Shown piece after piece: positions 1 to 6,565 of a stretch of DNA of 8,149 nucleotides; position 1 is the stretch's first letter; every line of letters starts with the position of its first letter. A program made the position numbers and the translations under genes. Under the pieces are notes generated by a model. The model was not told the DNA's origin and ran no database searches. It saw only the letters and a list, made by a program, of their open reading frames with translations. The stretch comes from an uncultured Devosia sp. (lineage in GTDB: Bacteria > Pseudomonadota > Alphaproteobacteria > Rhizobiales > Devosiaceae). The stretch is from contig CAKTFF010000080.1 in the NCBI GenBank assembly GCA_934553185.1, positions 1 to 8,149 of the forward strand, in the 5' to 3' direction.

Positions 1-407
1 CGGAAAGCGACGCGCTCAACCACGTCTATGGCTATGCCGCCGGTCTCGACATGACCCGCCGCGACCTCCAGGCCCAGTACAAGAAGACAGGGCGGCCGTG
101 GGAAATGGCCAAGGGTTTTGACTTTTCCGCGCCAGTGGGCACGCTTGAGCCCGCTGCCAATATCGGTCATCCCGCGAAAGGCGCCATCAGCCTCAGCGTC
201 AATGGCGTCGAGCGGCAAAAGGGCGATCTCGCCGATCAGATCTGGTCGGTGCCTGAGACCATCGCCTATCTCAGTCGTTTCGTGGCGCTCAAGGCCGGCG
301 ACATCATCATGACCGGCACCCCCGCCGGAGTCGGCGCCGTGGTGCGTGGTGACCTCATCGAAGGCCATATTGAAGGCGTGGGCAGCGTCAGGACCACGAT
401 CAGCTGA
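1..407 (+). CDS. Fumarylacetoacetate hydrolase family protein, C-terminal part
   Basis: This reading frame is open from the left edge (codons in frame from base 3) to a TGA at 405-407, giving 134 residues, so the start and N-terminal half lie outside the window. The visible part has hallmarks of the fumarylacetoacetate hydrolase (FAH) fold: the [16 protein letters not shown] segment, the [11 protein letters not shown] segment with its conserved lysine, and the C-terminal [13 protein letters not shown] loop. Family members are metal-dependent hydrolases or isomerases that cleave C-C bonds of acylpyruvates in aromatic and sugar-acid breakdown. The pattern most resembles small single-domain enzymes such as fumarylpyruvate or acylpyruvate hydrolase. 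The exact substrate cannot be read from this fragment, because the acidic metal ligands are mostly upstream. The ATG at base 51 is internal, not the start. The stop overlaps the next gene's start (TGATG), suggesting translational coupling. Confidence 0.9.
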   Translation, partial: ESDALNHVYGYAAGLDMTRRDLQAQYKKTGRPWEMAKGFDFSAPVGTLEPAANIGHPAKGAISLSVNGVERQKGDLADQIWSVPETIAYLSRFVALKAGDIIMTGTPAGVGAVVRGDLIEGHIEGVGSVRTTIS

Positions 408-1495
408 TGCCCGCCTGGTCGCCCCAGCAGGATGCTGCGCTCAAGGCTGTTTCAGCCTGGCTCAAGGACAAGAACGGTCCGCAGGTGTTTCGCCTGTTCG
501 GCTGGGCTGGCACGGGCAAGTCGACCCTCGCCGTCCATCTGGCCCAGGACGTCCGCAGCGTCAAATATGCCGCCTTTACCGGCAAGGCGGCGCTGGTGAT
601 GCGCAAGCGTGGCTGCAAGGGCGCCCAGACCATCCATTCGCTGATCTATACCCTGGTCAGCGAAAAGGAGGGCGAGCCGCGCTTCGTCCTCGATGACGAG
701 TCGCCCGCCGCCGATGCGGACCTGATCGTCATCGACGAGGTCTCCATGGTGGACGAGCAGCTGGGCAAGGATCTTCTCTCCTTCGGGGTCAAGGTGCTGG
801 TGCTGGGCGACCCCTTCCAGCTGCCGCCGGTGCAGGGCGCCGGGTTCTTCACCGCCGAAGAGCCCGACATCATGCTTACCGAAATTCACCGTCAGGCGGC
901 GGATAACCCGATCATTCACCTCTCCATGCAGGTGCGCGAAGGCGGCTATCTCGAACGCGGCTCCTATGGAGAGTCCATCGTCGTGGGCCGCGAGCATGTG
1001 GATCGCAATGCCGTGCTCGAGGCCGATCAGGTGCTGGTGGGCCGCAACAAGACGCGCCTGCAATACAATGACCGCCTGCGCGAGCTCAAAGGCCTTCCCT
1101 TTCACGAACCGGTGGAGGGCGACCGCATGGTGTGCCTGCGCAACAATCCGCGCAAGAAGCTCCTTAACGGGCAGATCTGGATCGTCACCGAAACCAAGAA
1201 GCGCTCCAATGGCAAGTGGAGCCTGCTCCTGGGCGCCGACGAGGGCAAGGGCGAGGCTCGCGTGCTGACCCACAAGGCATTCTTTTCGGGCGAGGAAGAT
1301 GCCATGAGCTGGCCCGAACGCCGCCAGTTCGACGAGTTCACCTTTGGCTATTGCCTCACGGTCCACAAGGCGCAGGGCTCGCAATGGGACAATGTGTACC
1401 TGTTTGACGAAAGCTTCGTGTTCCGCGAGGAGCGTGCGCGCTGGCTTTACACCGGCATCACCCGGGCTGCCGACAAGATCACGGTTGTTTCGTGA
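407..1495 (+). CDS. RecD/Dda-like superfamily 1 DNA helicase
   Basis: This 362-residue protein has all core motifs of a superfamily 1 helicase. They are Walker A GWAGTGKST (residues 32-40), Walker B LIVIDEVSM (D110, E111), motif III GDPFQLPPV (134-142), the HRQ of motif IV (161-163), motif V TVHKAQGSQWD (318-328) and the arginine-finger motif YTGITRA (R353). The second RecA-like half ends in the UvrD_C_2-type region seen in RecD and T4 Dda. It is much shorter than RecD or RecD2 and lacks their long N-terminal domain, so it resembles a stand-alone Dda-type ATPase. By family it should be a 5'-3' single-stranded-DNA translocase acting in replication or repair, but the specific role is unknown. 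The ATG at 407 overlaps the upstream stop by one base, and the TGA overlaps the next gene's GTG by four. The motifs are intact, so it is probably active. Confidence 0.9.
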   Translation: MPAWSPQQDAALKAVSAWLKDKNGPQVFRLFGWAGTGKSTLAVHLAQDVRSVKYAAFTGKAALVMRKRGCKGAQTIHSLIYTLVSEKEGEPRFVLDDESPAADADLIVIDEVSMVDEQLGKDLLSFGVKVLVLGDPFQLPPVQGAGFFTAEEPDIMLTEIHRQAADNPIIHLSMQVREGGYLERGSYGESIVVGREHVDRNAVLEADQVLVGRNKTRLQYNDRLRELKGLPFHEPVEGDRMVCLRNNPRKKLLNGQIWIVTETKKRSNGKWSLLLGADEGKGEARVLTHKAFFSGEEDAMSWPERRQFDEFTFGYCLTVHKAQGSQWDNVYLFDESFVFREERARWLYTGITRAADKITVVS

Positions 1496-2385
1496 CCCTG
1501 CTCCAGGTGCGGCACGAAACGGTTTACCGCTATGGGCGCGCCGTTGCCTTCGGCGAGCATCGCATGCTGCTGCGCCCGCGCGACAGCATGGAACAGACGC
1601 TGGAATCGTTTAGCCTCGCCATCGATCCAAAGCCCGCGTCGGTGCGCTGGCTCCACGATGTGTTCGGCAACGGCATTGCCATTGCCAGCTTCGAACAGCC
1701 CGCTGAAACCCTGCGCATTGTTGCGTCCATGGTTCTTGATCATACGCCGGAACTGACGCCGCCTTTCGAGATCGAGAAGCGGGCGGAGACCTATCCCTTT
1801 GATTATGGCGATGTGGATGCCATCGATCTGGCGCCGAACCTGCGCCGGCAATATCCCGAGGAAAGCGAAGTGGACGCCTGGGCCCGCCGGTTCCTTGATC
1901 CGCGCGGCGTCACCACGACGGGGCATCTCCTCGCCACCATGACGCTGGGGATCAAGGAAAGCTTCCGTTATCTCCGCCGCCACGATCCGGGCACGCAAAG
2001 GCCGGGTGAAACGCTGGCCAAGCGGCAGGGCACATGCCGGGACTTTGCTCTCCTGATGATCGAGGCCGCCCGTTCGCTTGGTCTCGCCGCCCGCTTTGTC
2101 ACCGGTTACCTTTATTCCCCCGCCCGCGACACCGGCCAGCATCGCGGCGGCGGAGCGACCCATGCCTGGTGCCAGATCTTTCTGCCCGGCGCCGGCTGGG
2201 TCGAGTTCGACCCCACCAATGGGATTATCGGCACGCGCGACCTGATCCGCGTCGGCGTCGCCCGCGCACCGCGCCAGGCCATTCCCATTTCGGGCACCTT
2301 TGTGGGCCGCAAGGAAGACTATCTGGGCATGGAGGTGGACGTCCTTGTTGAGCGGGTGGTCAGCCCGCAGGACAGCATGGGCTGA
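1492..2385 (+). CDS. Transglutaminase-like cysteine peptidase-fold protein (first copy)
   Basis: This 297-residue protein starts at GTG 1492, in a GTGA overlap with the helicase stop. The N-terminus (TLLQVRHETVYRYGRAV, then HRMLLRPRDS) is the typical bacterial transglutaminase N-terminal beta domain (residues about 1-90). The core domain follows with its catalytic triad: C182 in GTCRDFALLMIEAAR, H224 in THAWCQIFLP and D240 in WVEFDPTNG. Families of this kind (COG1305) hydrolyse or transfer amide bonds of peptides or proteins. No signal peptide or membrane helix is visible, so it is probably cytoplasmic. In other proteobacteria such proteins often sit with alpha-E and ATP-grasp genes, which are absent here. 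Its partner may be the second transglutaminase-like gene converging from the right. The substrate is unknown. Confidence 0.9.
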   Translation: MTLLQVRHETVYRYGRAVAFGEHRMLLRPRDSMEQTLESFSLAIDPKPASVRWLHDVFGNGIAIASFEQPAETLRIVASMVLDHTPELTPPFEIEKRAETYPFDYGDVDAIDLAPNLRRQYPEESEVDAWARRFLDPRGVTTTGHLLATMTLGIKESFRYLRRHDPGTQRPGETLAKRQGTCRDFALLMIEAARSLGLAARFVTGYLYSPARDTGQHRGGGATHAWCQIFLPGAGWVEFDPTNGIIGTRDLIRVGVARAPRQAIPISGTFVGRKEDYLGMEVDVLVERVVSPQDSMG

Positions 2386-2401
2386 AGCTGGCGCTTGGCC
2401 C
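2379..2401. terminator. Possible weak bidirectional terminator hairpin at convergent stops
   Basis: The 15 bases between the two convergent transglutaminase stop codons and their flanks can form a two-part hairpin. The outer stem is GGGC/GCCC (2379-2382 with 2398-2401), and the inner stem is AAGC/GCTT around a TGGC loop (2385-2396). No T-tract follows on either strand, so this is only a weak terminator candidate and may be chance in GC-rich DNA. Confidence 0.22.
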
Positions 2402-3237
2402 TAGTTGCTGGCGACGCTCACCGCATCGGTTGTCCAGTTTTCGTTTCTGTCGCCGTCGATCGCCTCGCTCCACACCTTGATGGGCTGCGAAATCACCTGG
2501 CCATAAATGGTGGCGAAGGCTGTGTCGGCAGCATCGCGGCCGATGCCGATGCGCACAAGGCCATCGAGCGCCGCCATGCGGGTGGCATCAAACAGATACC
2601 AGCGGTCGCCGAGATAGGCCTCGAACACGGCATGGAAATCCTGCGGCTCGAGCTGCCAGGCATAGCAGGACACAAACCGCGCCGGGATGCCCAGCGCGCG
2701 GCAGAAGGTGATGCCGAGATGGGCAAAGTCGCGGCACACGCCGGCGCGGGTGGAAAACGTGTCGGCTGCCGTGGTCGTCGTGTCGCTGGTGCCGAACTGG
2801 TAGTCCACCTCCCCGTTGATCCAGTTACAGATTTCAACCACGCGCCCGAAGCCAGGGGCGATGTTGCCGAACTGGCGATTGGCAAAGCGCGCCAGTTGGT
2901 CCGACGGGCAATAGCGCGAGGGGTTGAGAAACGGCAGGGTTTCCAGCGGCAGAGTGGCGATCGGCACTTCCCCGATCACCGCCGGCGCCTTGTGCAGCGC
3001 ATCGAGCTCGATTTCGGCCGTGTAACGCAACTGCACCAGCCCCTTTGGTGCCGTCAGCCGCAGATAGCGGTTGCCGCTTTCCCCCGATGTCTTCTCGTCG
3101 GCGGACAGCTCGGGCGTGATGGTGATCTGTTCGGTGATCACGCGCTGGCGGCCACCCCGCATCGCTTCGATGTTGAAGATAAGCGTTGCCGTGTCCGCAA
3201 CGTCATAGCCAACCTCACAACCCACCGAAAAGCGCAT
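2401..3237 (-). CDS. Transglutaminase-like family protein (second copy)
   Basis: This 278-residue protein is read leftwards from ATG 3237, preceded by a purine-rich AAGGGTAAGGC stretch that can serve as ribosome-binding site. The N-terminal half (residues 1-110) looks like a beta-rich domain, including a YTAEIELDA strand and the proline-rich FLNPSRYCPSD segment. The transglutaminase core then supplies C168 in RAGVCRDFAHLGITFCRALG, H202 in DFHAVFEAY and D217 in WYLFDATR, so the triad is complete. It is only distantly similar to the neighbouring transglutaminase gene: the beta domain and the histidine and aspartate contexts differ, so it is not a recent duplicate. No secretion signal is seen. 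The promoter candidate at 3288-3316 suggests it is transcribed on its own. Its biochemical substrate is unknown. Confidence 0.9.
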   Translation of the reverse strand: MRFSVGCEVGYDVADTATLIFNIEAMRGGRQRVITEQITITPELSADEKTSGESGNRYLRLTAPKGLVQLRYTAEIELDALHKAPAVIGEVPIATLPLETLPFLNPSRYCPSDQLARFANRQFGNIAPGFGRVVEICNWINGEVDYQFGTSDTTTTAADTFSTRAGVCRDFAHLGITFCRALGIPARFVSCYAWQLEPQDFHAVFEAYLGDRWYLFDATRMAALDGLVRIGIGRDAADTAFATIYGQVISQPIKVWSEAIDGDRNENWTTDAVSVASN

Positions 3238-3287
3238 GCCTTACCCTTGCTCAAGTGCCTGGCCGGATCAGCGAGGCTGTCGCACCC

Positions 3288-3316
3288 ATTATGCAACATC
3301 CAGACAACGCCGTCAC
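3288..3316 (-). promoter_or_regulatory. Sigma-70-type promoter for the second transglutaminase gene
   Basis: On the minus strand, a -35 box GTGACG (3311-3316, four of six consensus bases) and a -10 box CATAAT (3288-3293, five of six) are separated by exactly 17 bases. Transcription would start near 3281, giving a leader of about 44 bases before the ATG at 3237. This is the best promoter match in the divergent region. Confidence 0.5.
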
Positions 3317-3364
3317 AACAAAGCCCGATAGCAGATGCAAGGCTCTCATGCGGGCACATGACGA

Positions 3365-3378
3365 GGGCCAAGTGGCCC
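3365..3378. repeat. Perfect 6-bp inverted repeat in divergent promoter region
   Basis: GGGCCA-AG-TGGCCC is a perfect palindrome with a two-base centre, lying between the leftward promoter (3288-3316) and the putative rightward promoter of the antiporter gene. The geometry suits a dimeric regulator binding DNA better than an RNA hairpin, because the loop is too small. No regulator is assigned, and short GC palindromes are common by chance. Confidence 0.25.
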
Positions 3379-3408
3379 GAATTGTTACGAGATTTGCCGT
3401 TGCGGCGC

Positions 3409-3437
3409 TTGCACATTGGGCGCCGCTACCCCATCTT
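3409..3437 (+). promoter_or_regulatory. Weak putative promoter for the YbaL-like antiporter
   Basis: TTGCAC (3409-3414) and CATCTT (3432-3437) are 17 bases apart, each matching half of the sigma-70 consensus. Transcription would start near 3444, about 46 bases before the ATG. The remainder of the 252-base divergent region shows no supported gene. Confidence 0.25.
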
Positions 3438-3489
3438 AAAAGGTGAGTATCCCCACCATTCCAGGTCATAACCGAACGCCGGAGGCACC

Positions 3490-5853
3490 ATGCACCACGA
3501 CACCCCCCTGATCTCAACGATCGTCGCGGGTCTGGTGCTGGCTTTTATTTTCGGCATGATCGCTAACCGGTTCAAGATGCCCCCGCTGGTGGGCTATCTG
3601 TTTGCCGGCGTGCTGGTAGGTCCTCACACCCCGGGCTTTGTGGCCGATCAGGCGCTTGGCGCCGAGCTGGCGGAGCTGGGCGTTATCCTCCTCATGTTCG
3701 GCGTGGGCCTTCATTTCTCGCTCAAAGACCTGATGAGCGTGCGCAAGCTCGCCGTGCCCGGCGCGCTGGTGCAGATCGGTTTTGCCACGCTTCTGGGCCT
3801 CCTTATGGGGCTGATCATGGGCTGGGGTGTCGGCGCAGGCCTCCTGTTCGGCCTCGCCCTGTCTGTCGCCTCCACCGTGGTTCTTCTCAAGGCGCTGCAG
3901 GACCGCCGCCTGATCGAAACCGAGCGCGGCCGCATTGCCGTGGGCTGGCTCATTGTTGAAGACCTCGCCATGGTTCTGGCGCTGGTGCTGATCCCTGCCG
4001 TGGCCAGCCTGGGTGGCGGCGAAACGGCAATCCACGATCCATTCGTGTCTTTTGTGGAGCGCGTGTTCCGCACCGAGATCGGCATCTGGGGCGTTCTGGG
4101 CCTCACCGTGGTCAAGGTCGCCGCCTTTGTGGGCTTCATGCTGGTGGTTGGCCGCCGGTTCATTCCCTGGGCGCTGCATGGCACGGCCCATACGGGCTCG
4201 CGTGAACTGTTCCGCCTCGCTGTCTTGGCCATTGCCCTCGGTGTCGCGCTGGGCTCGGCCGTCCTGTTTGGCGTCTCTCTGGCGCTCGGCGCTTTCTTTG
4301 CCGGCATGATCCTTTCGGAAAGCGAGCTGTCGCACCGCGCCGCGCAGGAAACCCTGCCGCTGCGCGATGCTTTCGCCGTGCTGTTCTTTGTGTCGGTGGG
4401 CATGCTGTTTGACCCCTCGATCATCATCACCGATCCGCTGCCGGTGCTGGCGACCGTGTTCATCATCGTGATCGGCAAGTCCGCCGCAGCCTTCGGCATC
4501 GTCCTCCTGGCCAAGCGTCCCCTCTCGACGGCACTGACCATTTCGGCGTCCTTGGCACAGATCGGCGAGTTTTCCTTTATTCTCGCCACGATGGGCGTGT
4601 CGCTCGCCATCCTTCCCGCCGAGGGGCAGGACCTGATCCTGGCCGGCGCGCTGATCTCCATCGTCCTCAACCCCGTCGTGTTCTGGGCGGTGGATCGGGC
4701 CCGGCCGCGCCTTGAAGCCCGCATGGCGGCGCGAAAGACGGCCAAGGCGCCCCAGGATGGCATTCGCATCGAACCCACCGACACGGTTGAAGCGGCCGAT
4801 GGTCCCATCACCACCGATGCACCGAGCGAACCGGGCGTTGATCGGGGCGCTCCGGGTGCCGATGACGACACTCCCGAGCCCACGCAGCAAAAGAACCATA
4901 CGATTCTGGTTGGCTTTGGCCGGGTCGGACGCGTGGTCGGCGAAGGGCTCCATGTTGCCGGCGCCCCTGTGCTGGTGATCGAAGATTCCGACCATTCGGT
5001 TGCGGCGGCCCGCGCCGCCGGCATCGAAGTGGTGGTGGGCAATGCGGCCAGCGTCGAAGTGCTCAAGCTCGCCAATCTCGAAGCGGCGCAGTGCCTGATG
5101 ATCGCCATCCCCAATGGCTTTGAAGCGGGCTCCATCTGCGAGGCGGGCCGCAAGCTCAGCCCCTCGATCCGCATCATCGCCCGCGCCCATTCCGAAGAAG
5201 AAGAAACCCACCTGCGGGGGCTTGGCGCCGACACGGTGATCATGGGCGAGCGTGAAATTGGTCTGGGCATGCTGGCCTGGCTGCGCGGCGATCGCGTCGA
5301 TGACCGCCTGCCCGAAGCCGATCCTGTCGAACCGCGCCTGCCGCCGGTGGAGGAAATCCTCGAGCAGGTTGCCGCTTCGCCCGAACACCTGGCCGTCGCC
5401 TCGGTCGTTGCCGCCGCTACCACGCCCACCGACGGGGCGGCGGACGTGGCCGTCGCCGAAGCCGAGCAAGCCGAGCCGACCCCGTCCGAGCCGCTTAGGG
5501 AAAGCGAACCCCCAGCCATTGCCATCATGGAGACTGTTGCTGTGCAAGAACCATCCGGACGTGAGCCAGTTATCAAAGACGACGTGGTGATCGATGCCGT
5601 CGAGGCGGGATCGCCGCCGGTCAGCGAAACCCACGAGGCCCAGGAAGATGTGCGTTCGGCCGCTGAGCTTGAAAGCACCGAAACCACGCCCCAGGTTGCC
5701 GAAAATCCGGCCCCGGCTGACGCGGGCGAGAGCAATGTTGCCGAGGCCGATGCCGCCGATACCGCAGCGATCTCTTCAGACCCTGGCGCGAACGAAGCCG
5801 CCGATACGAGCGAAGGCAAGGTGCCGCCCGTGGTGCCCGAACCCAAGCCCTAA
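3490..5853 (+). CDS. ybaL: YbaL/KefB-type cation:proton antiporter with RCK domain and long acidic tail
   Basis: This 787-residue inner-membrane protein starts at ATG 3490, four bases after a clear GGAGG (3481-3485). Residues about 8-402 form the sodium/hydrogen exchanger membrane domain of the CPA2 family. The opening (MHHDTPLISTIVAGLVLAFI), ELAELGVILLMFGVGLHFSLKD, GWLIVEDLAMV (D158 is the likely ion-binding aspartate) and LPLRDAFAVLFFVSVGMLFD match E. coli YbaL very closely. A soluble RCK/TrkA-N domain (about 470-585) has the nucleotide-binding glycines VGFGRVGRVVGEG (G475, G477, G480). Members are thought to exchange potassium or another cation for protons, gated by nucleotide or thiol state. 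Two features are odd. The linker between the membrane and RCK domains (about 403-468) is long and acidic, and a further tail of about 185 residues (603-787), rich in Ala, Glu, Pro and Asp, extends beyond the usual end of about 560 residues. The Rrf2 gene follows 68 bases downstream. Confidence 0.92.
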   Translation: MHHDTPLISTIVAGLVLAFIFGMIANRFKMPPLVGYLFAGVLVGPHTPGFVADQALGAELAELGVILLMFGVGLHFSLKDLMSVRKLAVPGALVQIGFATLLGLLMGLIMGWGVGAGLLFGLALSVASTVVLLKALQDRRLIETERGRIAVGWLIVEDLAMVLALVLIPAVASLGGGETAIHDPFVSFVERVFRTEIGIWGVLGLTVVKVAAFVGFMLVVGRRFIPWALHGTAHTGSRELFRLAVLAIALGVALGSAVLFGVSLALGAFFAGMILSESELSHRAAQETLPLRDAFAVLFFVSVGMLFDPSIIITDPLPVLATVFIIVIGKSAAAFGIVLLAKRPLSTALTISASLAQIGEFSFILATMGVSLAILPAEGQDLILAGALISIVLNPVVFWAVDRARPRLEARMAARKTAKAPQDGIRIEPTDTVEAADGPITTDAPSEPGVDRGAPGADDDTPEPTQQKNHTILVGFGRVGRVVGEGLHVAGAPVLVIEDSDHSVAAARAAGIEVVVGNAASVEVLKLANLEAAQCLMIAIPNGFEAGSICEAGRKLSPSIRIIARAHSEEEETHLRGLGADTVIMGEREIGLGMLAWLRGDRVDDRLPEADPVEPRLPPVEEILEQVAASPEHLAVASVVAAATTPTDGAADVAVAEAEQAEPTPSEPLRESEPPAIAIMETVAVQEPSGREPVIKDDVVIDAVEAGSPPVSETHEAQEDVRSAAELESTETTPQVAENPAPADAGESNVAEADAADTAAISSDPGANEAADTSEGKVPPVVPEPKP

Positions 5854-5921
5854 ACGGCAACCGACCCCCAAGCAGGTCCGGATGGAGGCGCAGGTCGCTT
5901 CCCCAGGGCGGAACAGCGTAG

Positions 5922-6356
5922 ATGATTTCCCAAAAGGCCAAATATGCCCTGCGCGCGCTGGTGTCCCTGGCGCGCGTCACGCGTGGCGAAACCCGCATGA
6001 TCGGAGAGATTTCCCGCGAGCAGGCCATCCCCAAGAAGTTTCTTGAGCAGATTCTCCTTGAGCTCAAGCGCGCCGGCTACGTGTCCAGCCGTCGTGGCCG
6101 GGCGGGCGGCTATGAGCTGCTGAAGGCCCCCGAACACATCCTGTTTGGCGATGTTCTGCGGCTGATCGACGGTCCCATCGCGCCGCTGCCCTGCCTCTCG
6201 AAGACGGCCTATCGCCGCTGCGAAGACTGCCGCGAGGAGTCCTCCTGCGAAATCCGGCATGTGTTTGAACGCGTCACGCTGGCGACGCGTGAAGTGCTCG
6301 ATCAGACAAGCCTAGCGGACTCGCTCAAGCTCGACGACCTGCCCGTGGCGCTCTAG
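5922..6356 (+). CDS. Rrf2-family transcriptional regulator, probably Fe-S or redox sensing
   Basis: This 144-residue protein begins MISQKAKYALRALVSLA, the signature N-terminal helix of Rrf2 winged-helix regulators. The recognition and wing region follows (IPKKFLEQILLELKRAGYVSS, then RRGRAGGYEL, residues 38-65). A linker with four cysteines (C91, C100, C103, C109) comes next. In IscR, NsrR and RirA three cysteines in this place bind an iron-sulfur cluster, so cluster binding or thiol sensing is plausible here. The spacing differs from IscR (92, 98, 104), so it should not be called IscR. A weak ribosome-binding site (AGGGCGGA, 5905-5912) lies 9 bases before the ATG. The gene could be read through from the antiporter gene, since no terminator is visible in the 68-base gap. 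The stop TAG overlaps the convergent small gene by four bases. The regulon is unknown. Confidence 0.88.
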   Translation: MISQKAKYALRALVSLARVTRGETRMIGEISREQAIPKKFLEQILLELKRAGYVSSRRGRAGGYELLKAPEHILFGDVLRLIDGPIAPLPCLSKTAYRRCEDCREESSCEIRHVFERVTLATREVLDQTSLADSLKLDDLPVAL

Positions 6357-6541
6357 AGGCCGCCGATCCAGCCTATAGCGGCATCGCGCCAGACGGGATT
6401 GTTCCACACCAGATAGCCTACCAGCGCCAGGCCCGCGAGCAAGGCGAGGCCGAGCACTTTCTTGAGCAGCGAAAACACCAGCCACACGGCAAGGAGGGCG
6501 CCACAGCCCAGCGCGATGAGCGCCGTGGTGTCGTTGAGCAT
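6353..6541 (-). CDS. Small two-helix membrane protein
   Basis: This 62-residue protein has two hydrophobic segments, about residues 7-26 (ALIALGCGALLAVWLVFSLL) and 29-47 (VLGLALLAGLALVGYLVWN), separated by a KK turn, then a short WRDAAIGWIGGL end. It therefore looks like an inner-membrane hairpin. A strong ribosome-binding site, AAAGGGAGG, lies 6 bases before the ATG at 6541, which supports translation. It starts 24 bases after the purU stop on the same strand, so it is probably the second gene of a purU operon. I do not recognise a family. Its TAG stop lies within the palindromic CTAG that also contains the Rrf2 gene's stop. Confidence 0.72.
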   Translation of the reverse strand: MLNDTTALIALGCGALLAVWLVFSLLKKVLGLALLAGLALVGYLVWNNPVWRDAAIGWIGGL

Positions 6542-6565
6542 GCTGCGCCTCCCTTTGGCGGGCTG

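Noticed and set aside
452..1384. 310-codon antisense frame opposite the helicase
   Set aside because: The helicase motifs on the plus strand are complete, and the antisense product has no recognisable domain.
2395..3471. 358-codon plus-strand frame opposite the second transglutaminase gene
   Set aside because: It is a shadow frame with low-complexity His/Arg/Gly composition. The minus-strand gene has a complete catalytic triad and a promoter.
3251..3517. 88-codon minus-strand frame across the divergent promoter region
   Set aside because: It overlaps the antiporter start and its ribosome-binding site as well as the leftward promoter, and has no domain similarity.
3514..5634. Open frame of about 700 codons antisense to the antiporter
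   Set aside because: Its composition is His/Arg/Gln-rich with no recognisable domain, and a second antisense frame is equally long. These arise from GC-rich codon bias opposite a well-supported gene.
3711..5846. Second long antisense frame (about 711 codons, Ser/Arg/Thr-rich) opposite the antiporter
   Set aside because: No domains or ribosome-binding site are seen, and it is fully explained as a shadow of the YbaL-like gene.
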